DNA of 64,000 bases from positions 8,624,501 through 8,688,500 of the forward strand of contig NZ_AP023356.1 of assembly GCF_018324205.1 (NCBI RefSeq). The letters run 5' to 3'. Below the pieces are notes generated by a model that worked only from the letters and a program-made list of their open reading frames with translations, was not told where the DNA came from and searched no databases. Position 1 is the stretch's first letter; each line of letters opens with the position of its first letter. The position numbers and the translations under genes are program-made. Shown here one piece after another: positions 35,475-42,944 of this stretch. This stretch comes from Actinoplanes ianthinogenes. GTDB lineage: Bacteria; Actinomycetota; Actinomycetes; Mycobacteriales; Micromonosporaceae.

Positions 35475-36238
35475 TCAGCTCTCTTTCCATCGGGTGGCCC
35501 GGCGTTGCAGGCGCACCAGTACGGCGTTGGTGGTGAGCCCCAGCAACGCCAGCACGACGATGGCCGCGTACATCTTGGGGATGAGGAAGGCGTACTGGCT
35601 GTTGATGACCAGGGCGCCGAGGCCGGCCTTGGCGCCGACGTACTCGGCGACGACCAGCATCAGGATGGAGAAGGTGGCGCCGAGCCGGACGCCCGTCATG
35701 ATCGACGGGACGGTGGCCGGCAGGATCACCCGGCGGAACAGGTCGAGGCGGCGGGCGCCCATGGCCCGCGCCGAGCGGATCACCACCGGGTCGACGTCCT
35801 TGACGCCCGCGATGGTGTTCAGCAGGATCGGCCAGACCGTGCCCAGAAGATCATCACGACCTTCGACGTCTCGCCGATGCCGAAGAACAGGATGAACACC
35901 GGGAACAGGGCCAGCACCGGGGTCTGGCGCAGGGTCTGCACCAGCGGGTCCAGGTAGTCCTCGACCTCGTGGAACCAGCCGATCAGCAGGCCGGCCGGGA
36001 CCCCGATCAGCACCGCCAGCAGGAAACCCTCCAGGCTGCGGGCCAGGCTGATCTCCAGGTGCAGCCAGATCTCGCCGGTGGCGAACAGGTCCCAGACGGC
36101 CTCGACCACGGTGGAGAACGGGGGAAGGTAACCGGGCTGGACCACGGTCCGGGGCAGGATCTCCCAGAGGGCGAGGAAGGCGAGCAGTGCGACGCTGCGC
36201 TTGACCACCCGTCGCGGGGTCCGCTGTCTCGTCTTCAC
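35475..36238 (-). pseudogene. SsuC/TauC-type ABC permease, interrupted by a -1 frameshift
   Basis: From GTG 36238 (GTGA overlap with the ATPase) the frame reads a TM region and the EAA-type region up to FGIGETSKVVMIFW, then runs out of frame at ~35842 and stops. The continuation (LNTIAGVKDVDP and VVIRSARAMGARRLDLFRRV) is in the next frame and runs to 35475. One missing G in TGGG(G)CACG restores 254 residues, the normal length. The SsuC/TauC family imports sulfonates with SsuB- and SsuA-like partners. All flanking operon genes are intact, which suggests a sequence error. Confidence 0.82.
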
Positions 36239-37065
36239 CGACCCACCCCGACCGGTTCCGGCTCCACGGCGGTCTTGTCCACCTCGGCCTTGAGCAGCGT
36301 CCACAGCTCGTGCCGCAGCCGGGTGAACTCGTAGCTGGAGCGGATGTCCCCCTCGTTCACCCGCTCCGCCCCGCCCAGGTCGATGTCCACGATCTGCTTG
36401 ATCCGGCCCGGCCCGGCGGTCATCACGGCGACGCGTTCGCCCAGGTAGACGGCCTCCTCGATGCTGTGCGTGATGAAGATGACGGTCTTGCGGGTCTCCT
36501 GCCAGATGCGGACCAACTGGGCCTGCAAGCTCTCCCGGGTCTGCGCGTCCAGGGCCGCGAACGGCTCGTCCATCAGCAGCACGTCCGGGTCGTAGGCGAG
36601 AGCCCGGGCGATCGCCACCCGCTGCTTCATGCCGCCGGAGAGCGTGTGCGGGTAGTTGCCGGCGAACCTGGTCAGGCCGACCAGGCCCAGGTAGTCACGG
36701 GCGATCCGCCGGCGGTCCTTGCGGGCGACGCCCTTGGACTGCAGGCCGAACTCGACGTTCTCCAGGGCGGTGCGCCACGGGAACAGGGCGTACTGCTGGA
36801 AGACGATGCCGCGGTCCAGGCCCGGGCCGTCGATCGGACGGCCGTCGAGCAGGAGTTCGCCGCCGGTCGGCCGGTCCAGGCCGCCGAGCAGGTTGAGCAC
36901 CGTGGACTTCCCGCAGCCGCTCGGGCCGACGACGACCAGGAACTCGCCGTCGCGGACGTCGAGGTCGAAGTCGCGGACCGCGACGTAGCCCTCGGTGTCA
37001 CCGGCGCGGGCCGGGAACTCCTTGGCTACGCCGCGGGCACGCACCTTGATGGATCTGTCAGGCAC
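36235..37065 (-). CDS. Sulfonate-type ABC ATPase (SsuB/TauB)
   Basis: 276 residues from GTG 37065, overlapping the tauD-like stop by 8 nt (an alternative longer start lies at 37098). Walker A GPSGCGKST, Q-loop FQQYALFPW, signature LSGGMKQRVAIARA, Walker B VLLMDEPFAALD and H-loop ITHSIEEA are intact; the ALDAQTR after Walker B is typical of the SsuB/TauB/NrtD group. It energises the adjacent permease. Confidence 0.92.
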   Translation of the reverse strand: MPDRSIKVRARGVAKEFPARAGDTEGYVAVRDFDLDVRDGEFLVVVGPSGCGKSTVLNLLGGLDRPTGGELLLDGRPIDGPGLDRGIVFQQYALFPWRTALENVEFGLQSKGVARKDRRRIARDYLGLVGLTRFAGNYPHTLSGGMKQRVAIARALAYDPDVLLMDEPFAALDAQTRESLQAQLVRIWQETRKTVIFITHSIEEAVYLGERVAVMTAGPGRIKQIVDIDLGGAERVNEGDIRSSYEFTRLRHELWTLLKAEVDKTAVEPEPVGVGR

Positions 37066-38011
37066 CGGATCCCACCGCGACCGGTTCGCGCTGGGCACGG
37101 AATTCGGTTCCGGCGATCAGCTCGGAGACGAAGCCGTTCGGGCCGACCGGGCGCTCCCCGATCAGGGTGACCCGGTGCAGGGTGCGCTGCACGTCCAGGT
37201 GGTCGAGGTCCTCCGGGGCGAGGTGGGCGGTGGCCCGGTTGTCCCAGAAGGCGATGTCGCCCGGCTGCCAGCGGAACCGCACGGTGTACGCCGGGCGGGC
37301 GATCTGCGCGAACAGCAGGTCCAGGATCTGCCGGCTCTCGGCCGCCGACAGGCCGAGGATCTTGGTGGTGAAGCCCGGGTTGACGAACAGCGCGCGCTCG
37401 CCGGTCTCCGGGTGCACGCGCACCACCGGGTGGACGGCGACCAGCAGGTTCTTGTTGATCCGGTCCTGGTAGCCGTTCAGCTCGCTGGTGTCGACGCTGG
37501 CCAGGAAGCGGTGCTCGGCGCGCAGGCCGTCGACGAAGTCGCGCAGCGGCTCGGACAGGCCCTCGTAGGCGGCGACCAGGTTGCTCCAGGCGGTGTCGCC
37601 ACCGAAGGCGGGCACCACCTCGGCGCGCAGGATCGAGGCGGCCGGCGGGTTGACCGCGGCGGTCACGTCGGTGTGCCAGCCGGCGTAGTAGCTGTACTGA
37701 CGGCGGCTCTGCTGCTTGCGGTCGATCCCGTACTGCTCCTCGTATCGGCGCGGGTCGATGGTGAGGATCTCCGGGGCGTCCTCCGGGGCCGCGTCCTCGT
37801 GCGGGTGGGCGTGGGTGAGATCGCCGAACTGGCGGGCGAAGGCGATCTGCTGGGCGTGGTCGAGGTTCTGGCCGCGGAAGAAGACGACCTTGTGGGCGTG
37901 CAGGGCATCGCGGATCGCGGCGACGTCGCCCTCGTCGAGCCGGTGGGACAGGTCGACACCGGAGATCTCGGCACCGATGCGACCGGCGACGCGGTCAATC
38001 TTGATAGCCAT
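37058..38011 (-). CDS. tauD: TauD/TfdA alpha-ketoglutarate-dependent dioxygenase
   Basis: 317 residues from ATG 38011 (AAGGAAG 6 nt upstream). The 2-His-1-carboxylate Fe site is HTD in SYYAGWHTDVTAAVNPPAAS and the distal His in QRTLHRVTL, and the 2-oxoglutarate-binding Arg is in HRVTLIGERP. NPG and WDNRATAHLA are also conserved TauD motifs. The family releases sulfite from taurine or alkylsulfonates (or ethers from 2,4-D). The following SsuB/C/A genes make the sulfonate role likely. It is the first gene of the operon. Confidence 0.9.
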   Translation of the reverse strand: MAIKIDRVAGRIGAEISGVDLSHRLDEGDVAAIRDALHAHKVVFFRGQNLDHAQQIAFARQFGDLTHAHPHEDAAPEDAPEILTIDPRRYEEQYGIDRKQQSRRQYSYYAGWHTDVTAAVNPPAASILRAEVVPAFGGDTAWSNLVAAYEGLSEPLRDFVDGLRAEHRFLASVDTSELNGYQDRINKNLLVAVHPVVRVHPETGERALFVNPGFTTKILGLSAAESRQILDLLFAQIARPAYTVRFRWQPGDIAFWDNRATAHLAPEDLDHLDVQRTLHRVTLIGERPVGPNGFVSELIAGTEFRAQREPVAVGSGA

Positions 38012-38043
38012 GACGGGCTTCCTTTCGTTCGGCGTGCCTCGAT

Positions 38044-38070
38044 CAAATATCCGCATCTCCTATATGTCAA
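38044..38070 (-). promoter_or_regulatory. Promoter of the tauD operon
   Basis: On the minus strand, a perfect -35 TTGACA (38065-38070) is followed after 17 nt by TTTGAT, or after 15 by an AT-rich GATATTT, about 35 nt upstream of the tauD ATG. The segment is notably AT-rich for this genome. Confidence 0.55.
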
Positions 38071-38116
38071 CTAGGGATTGGCTCGTCGTAACGACCTGTC
38101 ACGAGTCCGTAACGGG

Positions 38117-38827
38117 TTACCTCAGGGCGGCGGTGAGGGTGGCGTGGCAGCCGCGGACGAAAGCGAGCTCCGTGCGGGTCCAGGCCAGCACCTCGGCCGG
38201 GTCCGGGCCGGCGACGCGTCCGGGGTGGTCGCGCCAGAAACGCTCGTTGCGGAGCAGCCGCTGCTCGATCGCGGCGGGCAGGGAGCGGCGCTGATCAGGC
38301 GTGAGACCGTAAGCGTCGGCCAGGACGCGGACCTGGGCCGCCTGAGTGGCCGGATCGCCCCGGGACGGCTTCGAGGACAGGCACCACGACCAGGCCAGAT
38401 AGCCGACGTCCTGGAGCGGGTCACCGGGCGCGGCGAAGTCGAAGTCGATGAAGGCGACCGGCAGTCCGTCCTGGAAGACGGTGTTGTTCGGGCCGGGGTC
38501 GTGGTGGCAGACGACGGCGCCGTCGCCGAGGGGACGGCTCGCGTCGTGCAGGCCGCGCAGCAGTGTGGCGGCCGCGGCGATCTGCTCGTCGCCGAAAGTG
38601 CGCCACTTGGCGGGGACCTCGCCCGGGATGAAGGTGAGGATGTCGCGGCTCTGCGGGTCTCGGCCCAGGTAGCGGGGCGCGCCGTCGAAACCGGCCCGCT
38701 CCAGCCGCGTGAGCAGGCCGGCCACGAACGGGGACGCGGGCGATGGCGGGCGCCGCACCGTGTCGCCGATCCGTACGACACCGGCGGTCAGGCGGCCGCC
38801 GTTCAGGGGCACCTCGCGGTCGGGCAT
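38117..38827 (-). CDS. APH-like phosphotransferase (aminoglycoside/choline kinase fold)
   Basis: 236 residues. The catalytic loop VCHHDPGPNNTVF (HxDxxxxN) and the metal-binding IDFDFAAPGDPLQDVGYLAW are typical of APH (PF01636) kinases. It is shorter than resistance enzymes, with a trimmed N-lobe (no obvious ATP-clamp Gly-rich loop). Many such proteins in actinobacteria phosphorylate unknown small molecules; antibiotic resistance is not implied. It stands alone on the minus strand. Confidence 0.85.
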   Translation of the reverse strand: MPDREVPLNGGRLTAGVVRIGDTVRRPPSPASPFVAGLLTRLERAGFDGAPRYLGRDPQSRDILTFIPGEVPAKWRTFGDEQIAAAATLLRGLHDASRPLGDGAVVCHHDPGPNNTVFQDGLPVAFIDFDFAAPGDPLQDVGYLAWSWCLSSKPSRGDPATQAAQVRVLADAYGLTPDQRRSLPAAIEQRLLRNERFWRDHPGRVAGPDPAEVLAWTRTELAFVRGCHATLTAALR

Positions 38828-38837
38828 GTCGTCCAGT

Positions 38838-38868
38838 TTGACCTCAAGCCGGGTTCAAGGGTGAGCAT
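38838..38868 (+). promoter_or_regulatory. Possible MerR-type promoter of the VOC gene
   Basis: -35-like TTGACC (38838-38843), then an imperfect dyad CCTCAAGCC-GG-GTTCAAGG and, at a 19-bp spacing, GAGCAT just before the ATG at 38875. Long spacers with such a dyad are typical of MerR-controlled promoters; no MerR gene is adjacent. Confidence 0.35.
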
Positions 38869-38874
38869 GGGCCG

Positions 38875-39246
38875 ATGCGAGTCAGAGGGATCTCCTGGGT
38901 CGGCGTGAAGACCGACTCCTACCAGGCCACACGGGACTTCTTCGCCGACGTCGCGGGGCTGGCCGTCGCTGCCGAGAGGCCGGACTTCGCGGTCTTCCGG
39001 CTGCCCAGCGGGGACCTGCTGGAGGTGTTCGGCCCGGGCGCCGACGATCCGCCGGAGCAGTTCGCGGGGGAGAAGGTGGTGGCCGGGCTGGAGGTCGACG
39101 ACATCGACGAGGCGAGCGCGACGCTGCGGGCGGCCGGGATCGAGTTGCTCGGACCGCAGCAATCCGGCAGCAACGGATATCGCTGGCAGCACTTCCGGCT
39201 GCCGGACGGCAAGGTGTTCGAGCTGTCCACCGGGCCGGAGAGCTAG
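38875..39246 (+). CDS. VOC-superfamily (glyoxalase-like) protein
   Basis: 123 residues made of two beta-alpha-beta-beta-beta modules: GISWVGVKTDSYQATRDFFA and DFAVFRLPSGDLLEVFGPG, then VAGLEVDDIDEASATLRAAG and WQHFRLPDGKVFELS. The fold serves glyoxalases, dioxygenases and drug-binding proteins. The terminal Glu (VFELS) could be a metal ligand; the partner His is not certain, so enzyme activity is unassigned. It may be part of a transcript with the SDR 33 nt downstream. Confidence 0.85.
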   Translation: MRVRGISWVGVKTDSYQATRDFFADVAGLAVAAERPDFAVFRLPSGDLLEVFGPGADDPPEQFAGEKVVAGLEVDDIDEASATLRAAGIELLGPQQSGSNGYRWQHFRLPDGKVFELSTGPES

Positions 39247-39278
39247 CGGTCCGGGTTGGGGCGGCCCTCGGCGGGTAC

Positions 39279-40217
39279 ATGGTCGCCGTGGGAGTCGTCG
39301 CGGTCACCGGGGCGTCCAGCGGCGTGGGACGGGCCACCGTGCTCGCCTTCGCGCGGACCGGGGTGCGTCTGATACTGGTGTCCCGGTCCGAGCCGGCGCT
39401 GCGGGAGGTCGCCGCGGAGTGCCGGGCCCTCGGCGCCACGGTCCGGGTGGTGGTCGCGGACGTGATCCACGCCGAGGCGCTCACTGCCGTGGTGGACTCG
39501 TTCGGGCGGGTGGACGTCTGGGTGCACACCGCGGCGGTGATGGCGTACGGGCGGTTCGAGGACGTGCCCGCCGACGTGTTCGACCGGGTGGTGACCACCG
39601 ACCTGCTCGGCGCGGCGAACGTGGCCCGGGTGGCGCTGGCCTGCTTCCGCCGGCAGGGCAGCGGGACCCTGATCTTCGGCGGTTCGCTGCTCGGCACCGT
39701 GGTCACGCCGTACACCAGCTCCTACGTGACCAGCAAGTGGGGGCTGCGCGCCCTGGTGCGGGCGCTGCGGCTGGAGACCCGGGACGCTCCGGACATCCAC
39801 GTCTGCCTGGTGTCGCCGGGCGCCGTGGACACACCGATCTACCGCAACGCGGCGAACTTCGCCGGTCGGATCGGGCGGCCACCGCCGCCGATCGACTCGC
39901 CGGAGAAGGTGGCCGCGGCGATCGTGCGATGCGCCCGCCGGCCGCGCGGAACGGTGACCGTGGGCCTCGCCAACCGGCTCATCCAGTTCGGGTTCGTGGC
40001 CACGCCGGCGCTCTACGACGTGCTGGTCGGGCCGCTCATGCGGGTCGCCGGGCTGTCCCGGGAGCGGGTCGGGCCGCACGACGGCAACGTGTTCGTCCCG
40101 GCGCCGCCCGGCGCGGAGGCGGTACGGGGTGGCCGCAAGCGGTCCTGGGCCGGCGCCGCGGTCGCCGGGGTGACGCTGGCCGGCGTGCTGTCGGTGCGGC
40201 GCCGGACGAAGCGGTGA
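39279..40217 (+). CDS. SDR-family oxidoreductase with C-terminal extension
   Basis: 312 residues. The cofactor motif TGASSGVG is close to the N-terminus (residues ~10-17), followed by HTAAV (NNAG variant), a catalytic Ser in LIFGGSLLG and YVTSKWGL (YxxxK). The catalytic tetrad is largely kept. A ~60-residue C-terminal tail carries a short hydrophobic stretch (AGAAVAGVTLAGVL) and a basic end (RRRTKR), suggesting membrane tethering. Substrate unknown. Confidence 0.88.
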   Translation: MVAVGVVAVTGASSGVGRATVLAFARTGVRLILVSRSEPALREVAAECRALGATVRVVVADVIHAEALTAVVDSFGRVDVWVHTAAVMAYGRFEDVPADVFDRVVTTDLLGAANVARVALACFRRQGSGTLIFGGSLLGTVVTPYTSSYVTSKWGLRALVRALRLETRDAPDIHVCLVSPGAVDTPIYRNAANFAGRIGRPPPPIDSPEKVAAAIVRCARRPRGTVTVGLANRLIQFGFVATPALYDVLVGPLMRVAGLSRERVGPHDGNVFVPAPPGAEAVRGGRKRSWAGAAVAGVTLAGVLSVRRRTKR

Positions 40218-40282
40218 GTTGGCAACCCACTCGCACCGCGATCGCTGGACCTCTCGCCACCGGGCCCGCCGAAGTGCCCGGT

Positions 40283-40414
40283 ATGCATCTCGAGATCTCC
40301 GACATCGTGACCACGGCGGTGACCGGCCTGGCGGGCATGCTGGGCGTCTACGCGGCCGAGGACGTCCTCGGCCGGCTGCGGCGCCGCGGGTGGTGCCCGC
40401 GCCGCTGGCGGTGA
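40283..40414 (+). CDS. Possible 43-residue small membrane peptide
   Basis: The frame reads MHLEISDIVTTAVTGLAGML and ends in a basic tail rich in Arg and Trp. A weak amphipathic or TM segment is present. There is no Shine-Dalgarno; the frame also opens from GTG 40216, overlapping the SDR stop. It lies just before the sigma-STAS promoter. The remaining ~100 nt of this gap hold only that promoter. Confidence 0.35.
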   Translation: MHLEISDIVTTAVTGLAGMLGVYAAEDVLGRLRRRGWCPRRWR

Positions 40415-40474
40415 CCGGCAGGACAGCCCCCTATCGGATGGTTCCGAGTTGCCGGAGTGTGACCAATCCGGGTG

Positions 40475-40499
40475 GTGTGGGTGGCCTTTAGGAGGGTTA
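40475..40499 (+). promoter_or_regulatory. Sigma-B/F-type promoter candidate
   Basis: GTGT (40475-40478), 15-nt spacer, GGGTTA (40494-40499), close to the GTTT-N14/16-GGGTAT consensus of the sigma-B/F class, 45 nt before the sigma-STAS gene. It suggests autoregulation. Confidence 0.5.
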
Positions 40500-40543
40500 G
40501 CCGACATCCTCGGTGAGGCGGGACCACAACGCGGAGGCCTGGC

Positions 40544-41713
40544 ATGTCGGTCGACCAACGCAGCACCGGCCTCGGCAGCACCGGCTCCGGCAGCGCGGGC
40601 CGGGAGGATCTCGACGCTGTCGCGGCCGCCTGGAACCAGGCGCGGCAGGGGTGTGCCCGGGACCGGCGGCAGCGCTTGCGGGACGAGATGATCGCGGCGG
40701 CGATGCCCCTGGCCACGCGGCTGGCCAGGCGGTTCCGGTCACGGTCCGAGTCACTCGCGGATCTGGAGCAGGTGGCGCGACTGGGCCTGGTCAAGGCGGT
40801 GGACCGGTTCGACCCGGGACGCGGGTCGTTCACGGCGTACGCCGTCAACACCATGCTGGGCGAGCTGAAACGGCACCTGCGGGACCACTCCTGGGGAGTG
40901 CACGTGCCCCGGCGCATGCAGGACGCGGTCCGCGAGCTGACCGGGCACCAGGCGGCGCTGGAGCGGGAGCTGGGCCGGGAGCCCACCGACGCGCAGCTGG
41001 CGCGGCGGGCCGGGATCGACCCGGGCGACCTGGACCGGATCCGGGTGTCGGCGGCCGCCTACCAGCCGGTGTCGCTGAACTCGCCGGTCGGCGCGGGCGA
41101 CTCCGAACTCCTGGACCTGTTCGGCGAGCTGGACCAGGCGGTGGAGAACGCCGCGGACCGGCTCACCACCGCCGACCTGCTGGCCCGCCTGCCGGAGCGG
41201 GAACGCCACATCGTGTCCGCGATCTTCTTCGACGGCCAGGTGCAGACCCAGGTCGCCGCGGAGATGGGCATCTCGCAGATGCAGGTGTCGCGCGCGCTGG
41301 CCCGCGCACTGGCCTGGCTGCGCGAGGGCCTGCTGACCGACCTGGTGCCGCGCTGGCCGGCGACCGCCGAGGCGCCGTTCGAGGTGCGGGCCACGCTGCT
41401 GCCGGGCCGCGAGCTGGAGATCGTCGTGGTGGGCGAGGTCGATCGGGACAACGCCGGGTTGTTGCGGACGGCGCTGCTCGACCTGATCCGCAACCAGCCT
41501 CCCGGGCAGCGGGTCGTGCTGCGGTTGCGCCGGGTGCCGCTGCTCGACGCCGCAGGGATCCGGGTGCTGCTCGCGGTCTACCAGGCCGCCTGCGCCCGCG
41601 GTGTGCTGGTCACCGCGACCGGCGTGAACCCGCTGGTCCGCCGGCTGGCGACCGGCGCCGGTCTGGGCCCCATGATCAACCCGCCGCGGACGAACCCTCG
41701 GCCAGCTCGCTGA
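40544..41713 (+). CDS. Sigma-B/F-type sigma factor fused to a STAS domain
   Basis: 389 residues from ATG 40544 (GGAGG upstream). Sigma region 2 is ADLEQVARLGLVKAVDRFDP and GSFTAYAVNTMLGELKRHLR, region 3 is GREPTDAQLARRAGID, and region 4 is VAAEMGISQMQVSRALARAL; this is the SigB/F/G class. A complete STAS (anti-anti-sigma) domain follows (~residues 280-375: GRELEIVVVGEVDRDNAGLL, VVLRLRRVPLLDAAGIRVLL). In STAS regulators the DSSG loop contains the phosphorylated Ser; here it reads DAAG, so it cannot be phosphorylated there. The end overlaps the convergent YbdK-like gene by 38 nt. Confidence 0.92.
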   Translation: MSVDQRSTGLGSTGSGSAGREDLDAVAAAWNQARQGCARDRRQRLRDEMIAAAMPLATRLARRFRSRSESLADLEQVARLGLVKAVDRFDPGRGSFTAYAVNTMLGELKRHLRDHSWGVHVPRRMQDAVRELTGHQAALERELGREPTDAQLARRAGIDPGDLDRIRVSAAAYQPVSLNSPVGAGDSELLDLFGELDQAVENAADRLTTADLLARLPERERHIVSAIFFDGQVQTQVAAEMGISQMQVSRALARALAWLREGLLTDLVPRWPATAEAPFEVRATLLPGRELEIVVVGEVDRDNAGLLRTALLDLIRNQPPGQRVVLRLRRVPLLDAAGIRVLLAVYQAACARGVLVTATGVNPLVRRLATGAGLGPMINPPRTNPRPAR

Positions 41714-42944
41714 GCAGCGCGGGCAGGCTCGCGGCTCGCGCGAACAGGTACCGCTGGCGGGCCGCCCCGGTGCCCTGCCGGCGCAGCCGCACCAGTCCGG
41801 CCCGGACACGAAGCAGATCGCCGTGCCGGCGCAGCGCGGGCGTCACCGTGGTGACCAGGTCGTCGACCAGGTCCCAGGCCGGCCGGGCCGCCCCGGATCG
41901 TGGGTCGATCAGCGTGCCGGACAGCCCGTCGTGCGCGGCGTGCCAGTGTGCGGCGGTCAGCAGGCAGTCCTGGATCGGCGGTGCGGCCACGCCGTCACCG
42001 ACCCGGTCGATCGCGGTCGCCACCAATGCCCGGACCAGCCCGGCGAGCAGCACCGCGTCGGCCACCGTCGGGCAGGCGTCGGCCACCCGCACCTCGACGG
42101 TCGGGTAGCGGGGCGACAGCCGGGCGTACCAGTAGACCATCCCCGGATCCAGGATCACCTCGGAGACGATCAAGGCTTGGACGGTACGGTCGTAGTCCTC
42201 CGCCGAGGCGAAGTAGGGCGTCGGCCCGAGACTCGGCCAGCGCTCCAACTGGGTGCACCGCCAGCTGGCGTAACCGGTGTCCGCCCCGGCGTAGAACGGC
42301 GAGTTCCCGGCCAGCGCCTCCAGCGTCGGCAGCCACACGCGCAGGTGGTTGCACACCTGTACGGCCAGTTCCCGGTCCGCGACCCCGACGTGCACGTGGC
42401 AGCCGCAGACCGCCGCGTCCTGGGCGATCGGCCCGTAGTGCTCGACGATCGCGCGGTACCGGGGTTCGTCGGCGACCGTCCGCTGCGGCTCGGCGACCGG
42501 GGTGGCGCCGACCGGGACCAGGCGGGCACCGGAGCGCTCGGCCGCGGCGGTGGCGGCCCGGCGCAGCGCGATCAGCGAGTCGCGCACCTCGTCCAGGCCG
42601 GTGCAGACCGGGGTGACCAGCTCGACCATGCTGCGCCGGAACTCCAGGCTGCTCTGCCTGCGGGCCTCGGGTGGCAGCGCGCCCAGCACCTGCTCGGCCA
42701 CCGGCACGTTGTGCCCGGTGACCGGGTCGAGCAGCAGAAACTCCTCCTCGACCCCGACGGTGGGCCCAGGGGAGGCGGCGGGACCACCGACGGTGGGCGC
42801 CGGGGAGGACGCGGGACCACCGACGGTGGGCGCCGGGGAGGACGCGGGACCACCGACGGTGGGCGCCGGGGAGGACGCGGGAGCACCGACGGTGGGCGCC
42901 GGGGAGGACGCGGGAGCGCCGACGGCGGGAACCGGCGCGGTCAC
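41676..42944 (-). CDS. YbdK-like glutamate-cysteine ligase 2 (carboxylate-amine ligase)
   Basis: 422 residues from GTG 42944, overlapping the M20 stop by 4 nt. The catalytic core starts at PTVGVEEEFLLLDP (EEEF ligand motif), then CGCHVHVGVADRELA (CHVHVG) and FRRSMVELVTPV, all diagnostic of GCS2/YbdK, which makes gamma-glutamyl amides. The ~63 residues before the core are almost wholly an 11-residue repeat (APTVGxPASSP) from a 33-bp minisatellite, and its last unit supplies the PTVG of the core. The tail has a Ser/Ala-rich end. Confidence 0.9.
   Translation of the reverse strand: MTAPVPAVGAPASSPAPTVGAPASSPAPTVGGPASSPAPTVGGPASSPAPTVGGPAASPGPTVGVEEEFLLLDPVTGHNVPVAEQVLGALPPEARRQSSLEFRRSMVELVTPVCTGLDEVRDSLIALRRAATAAAERSGARLVPVGATPVAEPQRTVADEPRYRAIVEHYGPIAQDAAVCGCHVHVGVADRELAVQVCNHLRVWLPTLEALAGNSPFYAGADTGYASWRCTQLERWPSLGPTPYFASAEDYDRTVQALIVSEVILDPGMVYWYARLSPRYPTVEVRVADACPTVADAVLLAGLVRALVATAIDRVGDGVAAPPIQDCLLTAAHWHAAHDGLSGTLIDPRSGAARPAWDLVDDLVTTVTPALRRHGDLLRVRAGLVRLRRQGTGAARQRYLFARAASLPALLSELAEGSSAAG
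42756..42920 (-). repeat. 33-bp minisatellite encoding the N-terminal repeat
   Basis: Five in-frame 33-bp units (42756-42788, 42789-42821, 42822-42854, 42855-42887, 42888-42920), the middle ones identical or differing at 1-2 positions. Because the unit is a multiple of 3, copy-number change alters only the length of the tail. Confidence 0.9.

Noticed and set aside
38117..38827. Antibiotic-resistance kinase
   Set aside because: Only the generic APH fold is seen; the N-lobe is short and nothing ties it to an aminoglycoside.
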